NCBI RefSeq assembly: GCF_017745215.1
Contig: NZ_JAGHZV010000016.1
Location: forward strand, 1 to 64,000
Source: Sphingomonas sp.
Lineage (GTDB): Bacteria; Pseudomonadota; Alphaproteobacteria; Sphingomonadales; Sphingomonadaceae
DNA: 64,000 nucleotides
Direction of reading: 5' to 3'
Shown here: one piece after another, positions 1 through 6,982 of the stretch
Position numbering within the stretch: the stretch's first letter is position 1
Layout: each line of letters begins with the position of its first letter
Notes under the pieces: model-generated
The model's database searches: none
The model's input: only the letters and a program-made list of their open reading frames with translations
What the model was told of the DNA's origin: nothing
Translations under genes and position numbers: made by a program

Positions 1-1
1 G

Positions 2-109
2 ACGCTCCGCGGCTTCACACCCTACGAATATGTCGCACGCATCTGGACAGAAGACCCGGCCCGATTCAAAATCGACCCGTACCGCCTCTCCTCGGGACTA
101 AACACGTAG
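2..109 (+). pseudogene. C-terminal end of an IS481-type transposase, cut by the window edge
   Basis: The frame is open from base 2 and stops with TAG at 107-109, giving 35 residues. They include TPYEYVARIW, a P-x-RF-x-IDP segment and the ending SSGLNT. This is the usual C-terminus of IS481-family integrase-core transposases, which end in a similar GLNT motif. The catalytic DDE region would lie left of the window, so completeness cannot be judged. No terminal inverted repeat is obvious before the palindromic repeat at 138. The family call rests only on this short tail. Confidence 0.6.
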
Positions 110-137
110 AGGCTGTACGGATCGGATTGAACCAGGT

Positions 138-219
138 CGTCATCCCGGCGAAAGTCGGGACCCAGAGTTACAAAGGGCGTCGCTCGTGGCCCTGGGTCCC
201 GGCTTTCGCCGGGATGACG
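138..219 (-). repeat. 82-bp nested palindromic repeat (copy 1, reverse loop)
   Basis: Arms of about 30 nt run from CGTCATCCCGGCGAAAG inward and are mirrored by CTTTCGCCGGGATGACG. The loop here reads TTAC...CTCGTGG, the reverse of most other copies. This copy has substitutions in the left arm (AAAGTCGGGACCCAGAG). It lies between the transposase tail and the 3' end of the hydrolase gene at 243. Confidence 0.9.
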
Positions 220-242
220 ATTCAAATTGAATCGGACACGCT

Positions 243-1055
243 CTAGGCCGCGATCCCCGCGGGCACGGCGCCCGGCGTCGCCAGCCGCAGCCCGTCGATC
301 CAGCCGAGCACCAGGTCGACGACGCGCTCCCACCCCGGCTCGGCGATCAGCAGGTGCGACTGGCCCGGCAGCATCGCGAACTCGGTCGGCGCGGGCGCCC
401 GGCGCTGGATGCGATAGGCCGCGCGCGAGAGATAGGGTGTGACCAGCAGGTCGCGGTCGCTGCCGGTGATCAGCAGCGGCTGGGTGCGGCGGCGCGGACC
501 GATGCGCGTGCCGAGCCACAGCGCGGCCTGGTGGAACACCTTGCCCGGCGCCGGGATCACATAGCGCGCCATCGCTTCGTCGATCAGCGCCTCGGGCGCG
601 CCGGTGGCGTAGAGCGCGGCGAAGCGCCGGCGGCTGAAGGCATAGGGCCGCGCCCAGCCGCGCGGGCGCAGCACGATCGGCGCGATCGCCTGGAGGGCGC
701 GCGGGCCCGGCACGATCCCGCCGATCGGCACCGGGTTGAGCACCGCTGCCGCCACCCCCAGCCCGCGGTCGAGCAGCAGCTGGGTCAGCAGCCCGCCCAC
801 CGAATGGCCCACCAGGATCGGCGGCTCGGGCAGGCTCGCGACGAACGTCGCGAGATGGTCGACGATCCGCCCGACGCCCAGCGCGCCGAAGCCCTGCGGC
901 ACCGAAGCGTTGATCGCGGCGGCGTCGAGCCCCTCGATCAGCGGCCAGCTCGGCGTGTGGACGACATGTCCCGCCGCGCGCAGCCGCCCGGCGAACCGGT
1001 CCCAGCTCGCCGGGGTGACCCAGGCGCCGTGGATGAGGACGATGGTCTGCGACAT
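243..1055 (-). CDS. alpha/beta-fold hydrolase
   Basis: The 270-aa product begins MSQTIVLIHGAWVTPASW, a typical first strand and oxyanion segment of alpha/beta hydrolases. It has the nucleophile elbow GHSVGG near residue 82 and a late GQSHLL segment that supplies the likely catalytic histidine. The ATG at 1053-1055 was chosen because it places the IVLIHG strand at the N-terminus as in the family; an in-frame extension upstream would be antisense-like sequence inside the next gene. It starts 10 bp after the stop of another alpha/beta hydrolase and ends an apparent three-gene operon with that gene and a cysteine hydrolase. No signal peptide is seen, so it is probably cytoplasmic. The substrate cannot be inferred. 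Confidence 0.85.
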   Translation of the reverse strand: MSQTIVLIHGAWVTPASWDRFAGRLRAAGHVVHTPSWPLIEGLDAAAINASVPQGFGALGVGRIVDHLATFVASLPEPPILVGHSVGGLLTQLLLDRGLGVAAAVLNPVPIGGIVPGPRALQAIAPIVLRPRGWARPYAFSRRRFAALYATGAPEALIDEAMARYVIPAPGKVFHQAALWLGTRIGPRRRTQPLLITGSDRDLLVTPYLSRAAYRIQRRAPAPTEFAMLPGQSHLLIAEPGWERVVDLVLGWIDGLRLATPGAVPAGIAA

Positions 1056-1065
1056 CTCCCCGGCC

Positions 1066-1944
1066 TCAGGCGATGTCGGCGCGGCTTCGCGTTCGCACGA
1101 AGCTCGCGATGAGGTCCGCAACGAACCCGGGCGCCTGGTGCTGCGGGCCATGGCCCATCTGCGGCAGCACGACGAGGTGCAGGCCCTTCCATTCGCGGTT
1201 GAGCGCGAACCAGTTCGGCGTCGGGAAGACGATCTCATGGTCGCCCGCGATCACCAGGATCGGGATGCCAGCCGTAGCGAGGAAATCGCGATAGCCGCCG
1301 CGATCGGGGAAGATGTCGTCGGCGCGGCGTTCCTGGAGCAGGCGGAGATAGGTCTCGGGCAGCACCGGCGGGCTGCGGTCGCCGGTGCGCTCGGCGATCC
1401 GCCGGTTCGAGGCGCGCGCGGCGGCGCGGCTCGACGCGCTCTCGGGCTCGAAGAACAGCACTTCCTCGTCGGCGAGGTCGTTGATCGGCTTGAGCGCGCG
1501 CTCGAGGAATACGGGCTCGGACGCATGCTCGGCCTTGCCGGGCGGGATGGTACCGATCAGCACGAGCTGGCTCACCCGCTCGGGCGCCATCACCGCCACG
1601 ACCTGCGCCGCCATCCCGCCGAGCGACCAGCCGCCGAGCACGAACCGGTCGATGCCGAGCGCGTCGGCGAGGTCGAGCACGTCGTTCGCCATCGTCTCGG
1701 GGATGTAGCTCGCGGCGCCGGTCGACTGGCCGAGGCCCGACCAGTCGAAGGTGATGACGCGGAAACTCGTGGAAAGCGCATCGAGGAAGGCGGGGTCCCA
1801 GCTGTCGAGCACGCCGCGGAAGCGCAGGCACAGGATCAAGGGCGTGCCCTGGCCGATCTCGCGATAGGCGAGCGCGCGTCCACGCGCTTGCACGAAGCGC
1901 GTGGCGACGTCTCGGGCCGTGGGCGTGAGCATGTCGATCGTCAT
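1066..1944 (-). CDS. alpha/beta-fold hydrolase (haloperoxidase/epoxide-hydrolase-like)
   Basis: The 292-aa product starts at the ATG at 1942-1944, preceded by an AAGGA ribosome-binding site. It carries the oxyanion region CLRFRG, a strand ITFDWSGLGQS, the nucleophile elbow GGWSLGG near residue 95, and late motifs VIAGDHEIVFP (acid) and MGHGPQ (histidine). This is the full catalytic triad layout of a soluble alpha/beta hydrolase. The first motif reads CLRFRG where HG-x-P is usual, which may narrow the substrate range. It lies between a cysteine hydrolase (14 bp upstream) and a second alpha/beta hydrolase (10 bp downstream), so all three are probably cotranscribed and may act in one degradation or detoxification route. 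That role is inferred from neighbours only. Confidence 0.85.
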   Translation of the reverse strand: MTIDMLTPTARDVATRFVQARGRALAYREIGQGTPLILCLRFRGVLDSWDPAFLDALSTSFRVITFDWSGLGQSTGAASYIPETMANDVLDLADALGIDRFVLGGWSLGGMAAQVVAVMAPERVSQLVLIGTIPPGKAEHASEPVFLERALKPINDLADEEVLFFEPESASSRAAARASNRRIAERTGDRSPPVLPETYLRLLQERRADDIFPDRGGYRDFLATAGIPILVIAGDHEIVFPTPNWFALNREWKGLHLVVLPQMGHGPQHQAPGFVADLIASFVRTRSRADIA

Positions 1945-1958
1945 CTCGGGCAATTCCT

Positions 1959-2603
1959 TCAGGCGGGCTCGGCGACGGCGAGCGCCGCGACGAGCTCCTG
2001 GGTGGTGAGGATGGCGTGAGCGAAGGTCGGCCCGTTGATCTCGTGCGCCGAATGCAGCGCCTCGGGGCTCGCCGCGGCGGTGGCGTCGCGCACCAGCGTG
2101 ACGTGGTAGCCGAGCTCGGAGGCGAAGCGCCCGGTGGACTCGATGCAGGTGTTGGCGATCAGCCCGACCAGCACGACATGGGTGATGCAGCGCTGCTTCA
2201 GCCGCAAGTCGAGATCGGTGTTGGCGAAGCCGCTGCCGCCCCAATGTTCCTTGACGACCGTGTCGCCGGGGCGCGGCGCGAAATCGGGATACCATTCGGC
2301 GCCCCAGCTGCCGCGCGCGAACACTTCGTGCCGCGCGGCGCCGAGCTGATAGGGCGTGGGATGGTCCCAGTCGGCATAGTCGCCCGGCTCCCATTGCCGG
2401 TGCGGCACGATGAACACCGCGAAGCCCGCCGCGCGCGCGACGCCCAGCGCGATGCGCAGATTGGCGTGGAGGTTGGTCTGCTCGGCGACGGCGGCGACCA
2501 GCGGCCAGAGCTTGCCCCTGGCGTCGAGGAAATCATTGTACGGATCGACGAACAGCAGCGCCGTGCGGGCCGGATCGTAGCTGGGCAGCGGCGTCTCGGG
2601 CAT
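1959..2603 (-). CDS. isochorismatase-family cysteine hydrolase
   Basis: The 214-aa product shows the Asp-Lys-Cys triad of the family: LLFVDPYNDFLD near residue 20, VVKEHWGGSGF near residue 117, and NTCIESTGRFA near residue 152 with the nucleophilic cysteine. Length and layout fit isochorismatase-like amidases (nicotinamidase, N-carbamoylsarcosine amidase and relatives), but the substrate is unknown. The ATG at 2601-2603 follows a strong AGGAGGGAG ribosome-binding site. It is the first gene of a leftward operon with two alpha/beta hydrolases. Confidence 0.88.
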   Translation of the reverse strand: MPETPLPSYDPARTALLFVDPYNDFLDARGKLWPLVAAVAEQTNLHANLRIALGVARAAGFAVFIVPHRQWEPGDYADWDHPTPYQLGAARHEVFARGSWGAEWYPDFAPRPGDTVVKEHWGGSGFANTDLDLRLKQRCITHVVLVGLIANTCIESTGRFASELGYHVTLVRDATAAASPEALHSAHEINGPTFAHAILTTQELVAALAVAEPA

Positions 2604-3004
2604 CTCGGGGCTCCCTCCTGGATACCCGTGGAGCCTAGGGTGCGCGGCGGGCTCGCGTCATTTCTACGAGCGATTGACCGGCTCATACCTTCGCATAGCG
2701 GCGTGGCCGACCCGCCCCGAAGAGGGGGCGGGCGGGCCGGCGTCTGGGGGGAGGATGCCGGCCCGCCCGGGTTGCATCGGGGGCTGCCCGATTGCGCGTT
2801 GCACCCGGATGGCGAGGGGGGATGCCAGGTGCCCCTCTCCTATCCCCGATCGGCGCCGCGGCCGCCATTAGACTTAAGGGTTAACGCGCCGCGACTGCGG
2901 TTGTGCCGGGGCGGGGCAGCGCTCAACCATCGTATAGTTGCGGTTGATCCCCGCACGGACACACTCGCCGAGGCCCGTTCGCTGCGGGCGGAGGCGCGCA
3001 ACGC
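2604..3004. other. divergent intergenic region with a strong GC-rich stem-loop
   Basis: This 401-bp gap separates the leftward hydrolase operon from the rightward response-regulator genes and should hold promoters for both. It contains a perfect 13-bp inverted repeat, CGGGCGGGCCGGC at 2729-2741 and its complement at 2757-2769, with a 15-nt loop. There is no T-run after it, so terminator function is doubtful. Nearer the response regulator are TTAAGGGTTAA at 2874-2884 and an AT-richer stretch around 2925-2950. No gene was recognised. Confidence 0.5.
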
Positions 3005-3376
3005 ATGACGGAGGCCCCGGTGATCGCAGTCGTCGACGACGACGAGTCCATCCGCACCGGCGTGGCCCGCCTGCTGCGCGCCGCCGGCTATGGCGTGCGG
3101 GTGTTCGACAGCGCCGAGGCCTTCCTGGCCGACGATGCCAATCCCGCCACCGCAGCGCTGGTCACCGACATCCAGATGCCGGGGATGAGCGGGCTCGACC
3201 TCCAGGCGATGGTCAACCGCGAGCGCCCGGAGCTCGGGGTGCTGATGATGACCGGCTATCCCGATGCCTTGACCCGCCAGCGCGCCCTCGACGCGGGCGC
3301 GCGCTGCGTGCTGAGCAAGCCTTTCGACGCGGACGAGCTGCTTGCCGAACTCGAAACCGCGATCAGGGGGAGCTGA
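3005..3376 (+). CDS. single-domain response regulator (receiver only)
   Basis: The 123-aa product is one receiver domain: acidic pocket DDDE at residues 11-14, phosphoacceptor Asp55 in VTDIQMPGMSG, Thr/Tyr switch region MMTGYP, and Lys105 in LSKPF. There is no output domain. The closest resemblance is to the receivers of FixJ-type regulators. It ends 2 bp before the next gene, a FixJ-type regulator, and both are close to a FixL-like kinase on the other strand. It may compete for, or pass on, phosphoryl groups in the same pathway; this is inferred from position. Confidence 0.85.
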   Translation: MTEAPVIAVVDDDESIRTGVARLLRAAGYGVRVFDSAEAFLADDANPATAALVTDIQMPGMSGLDLQAMVNRERPELGVLMMTGYPDALTRQRALDAGARCVLSKPFDADELLAELETAIRGS

Positions 3377-3378
3377 CC

Positions 3379-4080
3379 ATGTATCAGCGGACGGGATTTT
3401 ACTCGACTTTGGAGCGGATTTTGCCCGCGGCCGAAGAGCAGGATATAGTCCCTTTGATGGACTCGGCCGCTCTCGTCCACGTGATCGACGACGATCCTTC
3501 CATGCGACGCGCGGTTGCCGCGCTTCTGCGCTCGGTAGGGATCGAGTCCGCGACCTATGAGACGTGCAGCGCGTTCCTAGCCGCCGAGCTTCCCGACCAG
3601 CCCTCGTGCCTGCTGCTCGACGTGCGGCTGCCGGGGATGAGCGGGCTCGATTTCCAGGGCCAGCTCGAGGCGCTGGGCATCCGGCTGCCCGTCATCATGA
3701 TGACCGCGCACGGCGACGTGCCGATGACCGTGCGCGCGATGAAGGCCGGCGCGATGGACTTCCTGCCCAAGCCCTTCCGCGACCAGGATCTGCTCGACGC
3801 GGTCGCCGCCGCGCTCGAGCTCGACGGCCGGCGCCGCAAGACCGACGGCGAGCTCGCCACCCTCTCGCGCCGCTACGAGGGGCTGTCGTCGCGCGAGAAG
3901 CAGGTGATGCAGCTGATCACCGCGGGCCGGCTCAACAAGCAGGCGGCCTATGACCTGGGGCTGAGCGAGATCACCGTGAAGCTCTACCGCGCCGCGGCGA
4001 TGAAGAAGATGGAAGCGCGCACGCTGGCCGACCTGGTCAAGATGGCCGAGCGGCTGAAGATCGGCGAAGCGGTGGTCTAG
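3379..4080 (+). CDS. FixJ-family two-component response regulator (receiver plus LuxR-type HTH)
   Basis: The 233-aa product has a receiver with DDD near residues 37-39, Asp81 in LLLDVRLPGMSG, and KPF near 135. A C-terminal GerE/LuxR helix-turn-helix spans about 165-222 (LSSREKQVMQLI, then LNKQAAYDLGLSEITVKLY). The ATG at 3379 is preferred because AGGGGGAG precedes it; an internal ATG at 3457 would remove 26 residues of N-terminal extension and give the usual FixJ length but lacks a clear ribosome-binding site. It is expected to dimerise and bind DNA when phosphorylated. The likely partner is the PAS kinase at 4392-6944, convergently oriented. Confidence 0.85.
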   Translation: MYQRTGFYSTLERILPAAEEQDIVPLMDSAALVHVIDDDPSMRRAVAALLRSVGIESATYETCSAFLAAELPDQPSCLLLDVRLPGMSGLDFQGQLEALGIRLPVIMMTAHGDVPMTVRAMKAGAMDFLPKPFRDQDLLDAVAAALELDGRRRKTDGELATLSRRYEGLSSREKQVMQLITAGRLNKQAAYDLGLSEITVKLYRAAAMKKMEARTLADLVKMAERLKIGEAVV

Positions 4081-4158
4081 GGCGCCTGCAAATCGAAGAC
4101 TTCGTCACGCTGAACTTGGGAACGTCATGATTTGCGAGAGGGGATTGGATTCCCCAAT

Positions 4159-4240
4159 CGTCATCCCGGCGAAAGCCGGGACCCAGGGCCGCGAGCGATG
4201 CCCTTCGTAACCCTGGGTCCCGGCTTTCGCCGGGATGACG
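4159..4240 (+). repeat. 82-bp nested palindromic repeat (copy 2)
   Basis: This is a near-perfect copy: both arms match and the loop reads CCGCGAGCGATGCCCTTCGTAA. It lies between the convergent 3' ends of the FixJ-type regulator (4080) and the PAS kinase (4392). The rest of the 311-bp gap shows no other feature. Confidence 0.95.
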
Positions 4241-4391
4241 GCTGTGGGGCGAGGCCAGTTCGGCGATTGAGGACACATCCTTGTTTCAGGGTCCATGCCG
4301 AGGACTTTCCAACGGCCGGAGGGCTTGAGGAGACGGCACGGCATCGATGCTGAAACAGGTTCGGCAGACGGGGCTGTCAAAACGGGCGTGC

Positions 4392-6944
4392 TCAAAGCCC
4401 CGGCGGCACCGGGAGGGTGAAGCGGAAGCACGCGCCTTCCGGCCCGTTCTCCGCCGCGATCGAGCCGCCGAGCGACTGGAGGATCGAGCGGCAGATCGGC
4501 AGCCCCATCCCCATCCCGCCTTCCTTCGTCGTGAAGAAGCCGGTGAAGAGATGGCCGAGATGCTCGGCCGCGATGCCGGGCCCGGTATCGCGCACCGCCA
4601 CTTCGATCTCGCCCGCGCCGCCCCGCGCCGTGACGACGGTGATCCGCCGCTCTGCCGGATCGGCGGCGACGATCGCCTGGATCGCGTTGAGCGCAAGGTT
4701 GACGATGACCTGCTGGAGCTGCACCCGGTCGGCGACCGCGGGCGGCAGCCCGCCGGCGAAGCGCGTCTCGATCGTCACCTGGCGTGCCATCGCTTCGTGG
4801 CGAACGATCAGCAGCGCTTCCTCGATCATCGCATTGATGTCGACCGCGCCCGGATCGGGCTCGCGCTTCATCGCCATGCCGCGGATCCGCGCGATGATCT
4901 CGCTCGCGCGCCGGGCATCGGCGACGATGTCGGTCGCCAGCGCCGCGACTTCGCCCAGGTCGGGCTGCGGCCGGTCGAGCCAGCGCAGGCTCGCCTGCCC
5001 CGACGCGGCGATCGCGGCGAGCGGCTGGTTGACCTCATGCGCGATCGAGGCGGTCAGCTCGCCCAGCGTGGTGATCCGCGAGGCGTGCGAGAACTCCGCC
5101 TGGATCTCGCGCAGCCGCACCTCGGCGGCGCGGCGGTCGCTGATGTCGAGCGTCGCGACCACGGTGATCCCCTGCTCCTGCAGCGCGGGCGCGAAGGCGA
5201 CGGTGAAGGCGACGTCCGCGGTGCCGCCGTCGAGCGTGCGGATCTGCGTCTCCTCGCTGTGCCCCATGGCGCCCGCATACCGCGCCTCGATTGCGTGGCG
5301 GAAGGCGGCGGTGCTCTGGTGCCAGAAGTCCCAGCCGGTACGCCCGGCGAAGTCGGCGGCGCTGGTGCCGCGGCACAGCCGCACCGCTTCGCTGTTGACT
5401 TCCTGGATCGTCACCAGCCTGAGGCAGCGCTCGAGCGCTTCGGCATGCGCGTCGAAATGCCGCGATAGGCTCACCACGCCCTGCGCGCGCCAGCCCTCGA
5501 ACAGCCCGCCGAGCCGCGAGGTGTCGCACTGCCACAGCGCCACCGGGATATGCTCGAACAGGTCGCGGTAGCGATATTCGCTCTGGCGGAGCGCCAGGCT
5601 CGCCTGCTTGCGCTCGCTCAGGTCGATGAAGCCCACGACGTTGATCCCGCTCTCGACCAGCGTCAGCGGGAAGGCCATGGTGTAGATCACGTCAACCGGC
5701 TCGCCGTCGAGCCGGTTGACCACTGTCTCCTCGGTATAGTTGGGCCGTCCGCGCAGCCGCGCGGCGAGCGAGCGCCGGATCGTCTCGGGCCGCGCCTTCC
5801 ACGCCCATTCGATCGGCCCGCGCAGGTCCTCGACGCTCTCGGCGCCGAACAGGCGGAGCGCCTCGAGATTGGCCTCCTCGATCGTCGGCAGGCGCAGCAC
5901 TTCGTCGAGGAACTCCGGGGTGCGCTCGACATGGTCGGCGAGCTCGCTCGTGCCCGTGGCGTGGAGGTCGCTCAGCCGGTCGTAGAGCGGCTGGAGATTG
6001 ATCTGCGCCAGCGCGATCGGCATATGCTGGAACAGCGTGCGGTAGCGTTCCTCGCTCGCCTCGAGCTTCTGGAAGGCGTGCTTGCGCCCGGTGATGTCGA
6101 TCACGCCGACGAGCACGGTGCCGCGCGCCTTGTGGCCGCTCGGCCAGCAGACGGTGAACAGCGCGTCGATCCGCCGCCCGTCCCAGCCGCTCAGCACCGT
6201 CTCGACGCTGAAGCTGTCGCGCCGCTCGGCCGCGGCGACGAGCGATTCGGCGAAGACGTGGCGGCTCTCGGCGGGCCAGGCCCAGGCGGTGTCGCGCGCC
6301 AATGCCGCTTCGCGCGAGGGGATGCCGAACAGCTGCAGCGTCGTCTCGTTCACGTCGATCACGCGGACCATCGGGATCAGCCGGTCGACGAGCGCCGGAT
6401 CGCCGCGCAGCCGCCCGACGAGATCGGGCTCGCCCGCCGCGACCAGCCCGCCGATCGTCTTGCGCACCTCGGAGAAGTCGAGCTCCCAGAAGGCCGCGGC
6501 CATCGCGTGGAACAGGTTCGAGAAACGGTGCGCGGCGATCTCGCTCTCGCTCACCTGCTCGGCCTCGCGCGACCATTCGAGGACCATATCGGCATCGGCG
6601 CGGAGCATCCGCCGGACGCTCAGGTGCAGCTCGCGCCCGTCGCCCGCCGTGCGGAACAGCTCGCCGTCCCAGCTGCCCTCGGCGGCGAGCTGATCGCGCA
6701 GATAGCCGAGCCCGAACGGATGGCGCGTCGCGAGCAGCTCCTCGATCGCCATGCCGATCGCGCGCGCCGCCGGCCAGCCATAGACTCGCTCGGCGCCGGG
6801 GTTCCAGGCGCGGACCACGCCTTCCCGATCGAACCCGATGATCGCATCGGGCACCAGCGCCGCGAACGCGTCGGCGTCGCGGTCGAGGAGCGGCAGAACC
6901 ATCAGTTGCCGTAGCGTCGCCGGTGCATCGCGCAATGATGGCAT
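4392..6944 (-). CDS. multi-PAS sensor histidine kinase (FixL-like)
   Basis: The protein is about 850 aa. It has an N-terminal PAS domain (IIGFDREGVVRAWNPGAERVYG), then three related PAS-like modules of about 150 aa in tandem. These are followed by HisKA with the phosphoacceptor in SIAHEVNQPL (His636) and an HATPase_c domain with N-box NLALNAIQAI and glycine motifs DTGPGIA and GMGMGLPI. There is no membrane segment, so the sensor is cytoplasmic. HisKA and ATPase sequences are of the FixL/NtrB type, and the FixJ-like gene at 3379 is the obvious partner. The start is uncertain: ATG at 6944 is given, ATG at 6902 would trim 14 residues, and neither has a strong ribosome-binding site. Confidence 0.85.
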   Translation of the reverse strand: MPSLRDAPATLRQLMVLPLLDRDADAFAALVPDAIIGFDREGVVRAWNPGAERVYGWPAARAIGMAIEELLATRHPFGLGYLRDQLAAEGSWDGELFRTAGDGRELHLSVRRMLRADADMVLEWSREAEQVSESEIAAHRFSNLFHAMAAAFWELDFSEVRKTIGGLVAAGEPDLVGRLRGDPALVDRLIPMVRVIDVNETTLQLFGIPSREAALARDTAWAWPAESRHVFAESLVAAAERRDSFSVETVLSGWDGRRIDALFTVCWPSGHKARGTVLVGVIDITGRKHAFQKLEASEERYRTLFQHMPIALAQINLQPLYDRLSDLHATGTSELADHVERTPEFLDEVLRLPTIEEANLEALRLFGAESVEDLRGPIEWAWKARPETIRRSLAARLRGRPNYTEETVVNRLDGEPVDVIYTMAFPLTLVESGINVVGFIDLSERKQASLALRQSEYRYRDLFEHIPVALWQCDTSRLGGLFEGWRAQGVVSLSRHFDAHAEALERCLRLVTIQEVNSEAVRLCRGTSAADFAGRTGWDFWHQSTAAFRHAIEARYAGAMGHSEETQIRTLDGGTADVAFTVAFAPALQEQGITVVATLDISDRRAAEVRLREIQAEFSHASRITTLGELTASIAHEVNQPLAAIAASGQASLRWLDRPQPDLGEVAALATDIVADARRASEIIARIRGMAMKREPDPGAVDINAMIEEALLIVRHEAMARQVTIETRFAGGLPPAVADRVQLQQVIVNLALNAIQAIVAADPAERRITVVTARGGAGEIEVAVRDTGPGIAAEHLGHLFTGFFTTKEGGMGMGLPICRSILQSLGGSIAAENGPEGACFRFTLPVPPGL

Positions 6945-6982
6945 AGCTGCGCAACTGCGCAAGGACGTTTTCGCCCGCTAAA

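Noticed and set aside
2874..2884. TTAAGGGTTAA as a CtrA box
   Set aside because: The CtrA consensus needs seven bases between the TTAA half-sites; here there are three.
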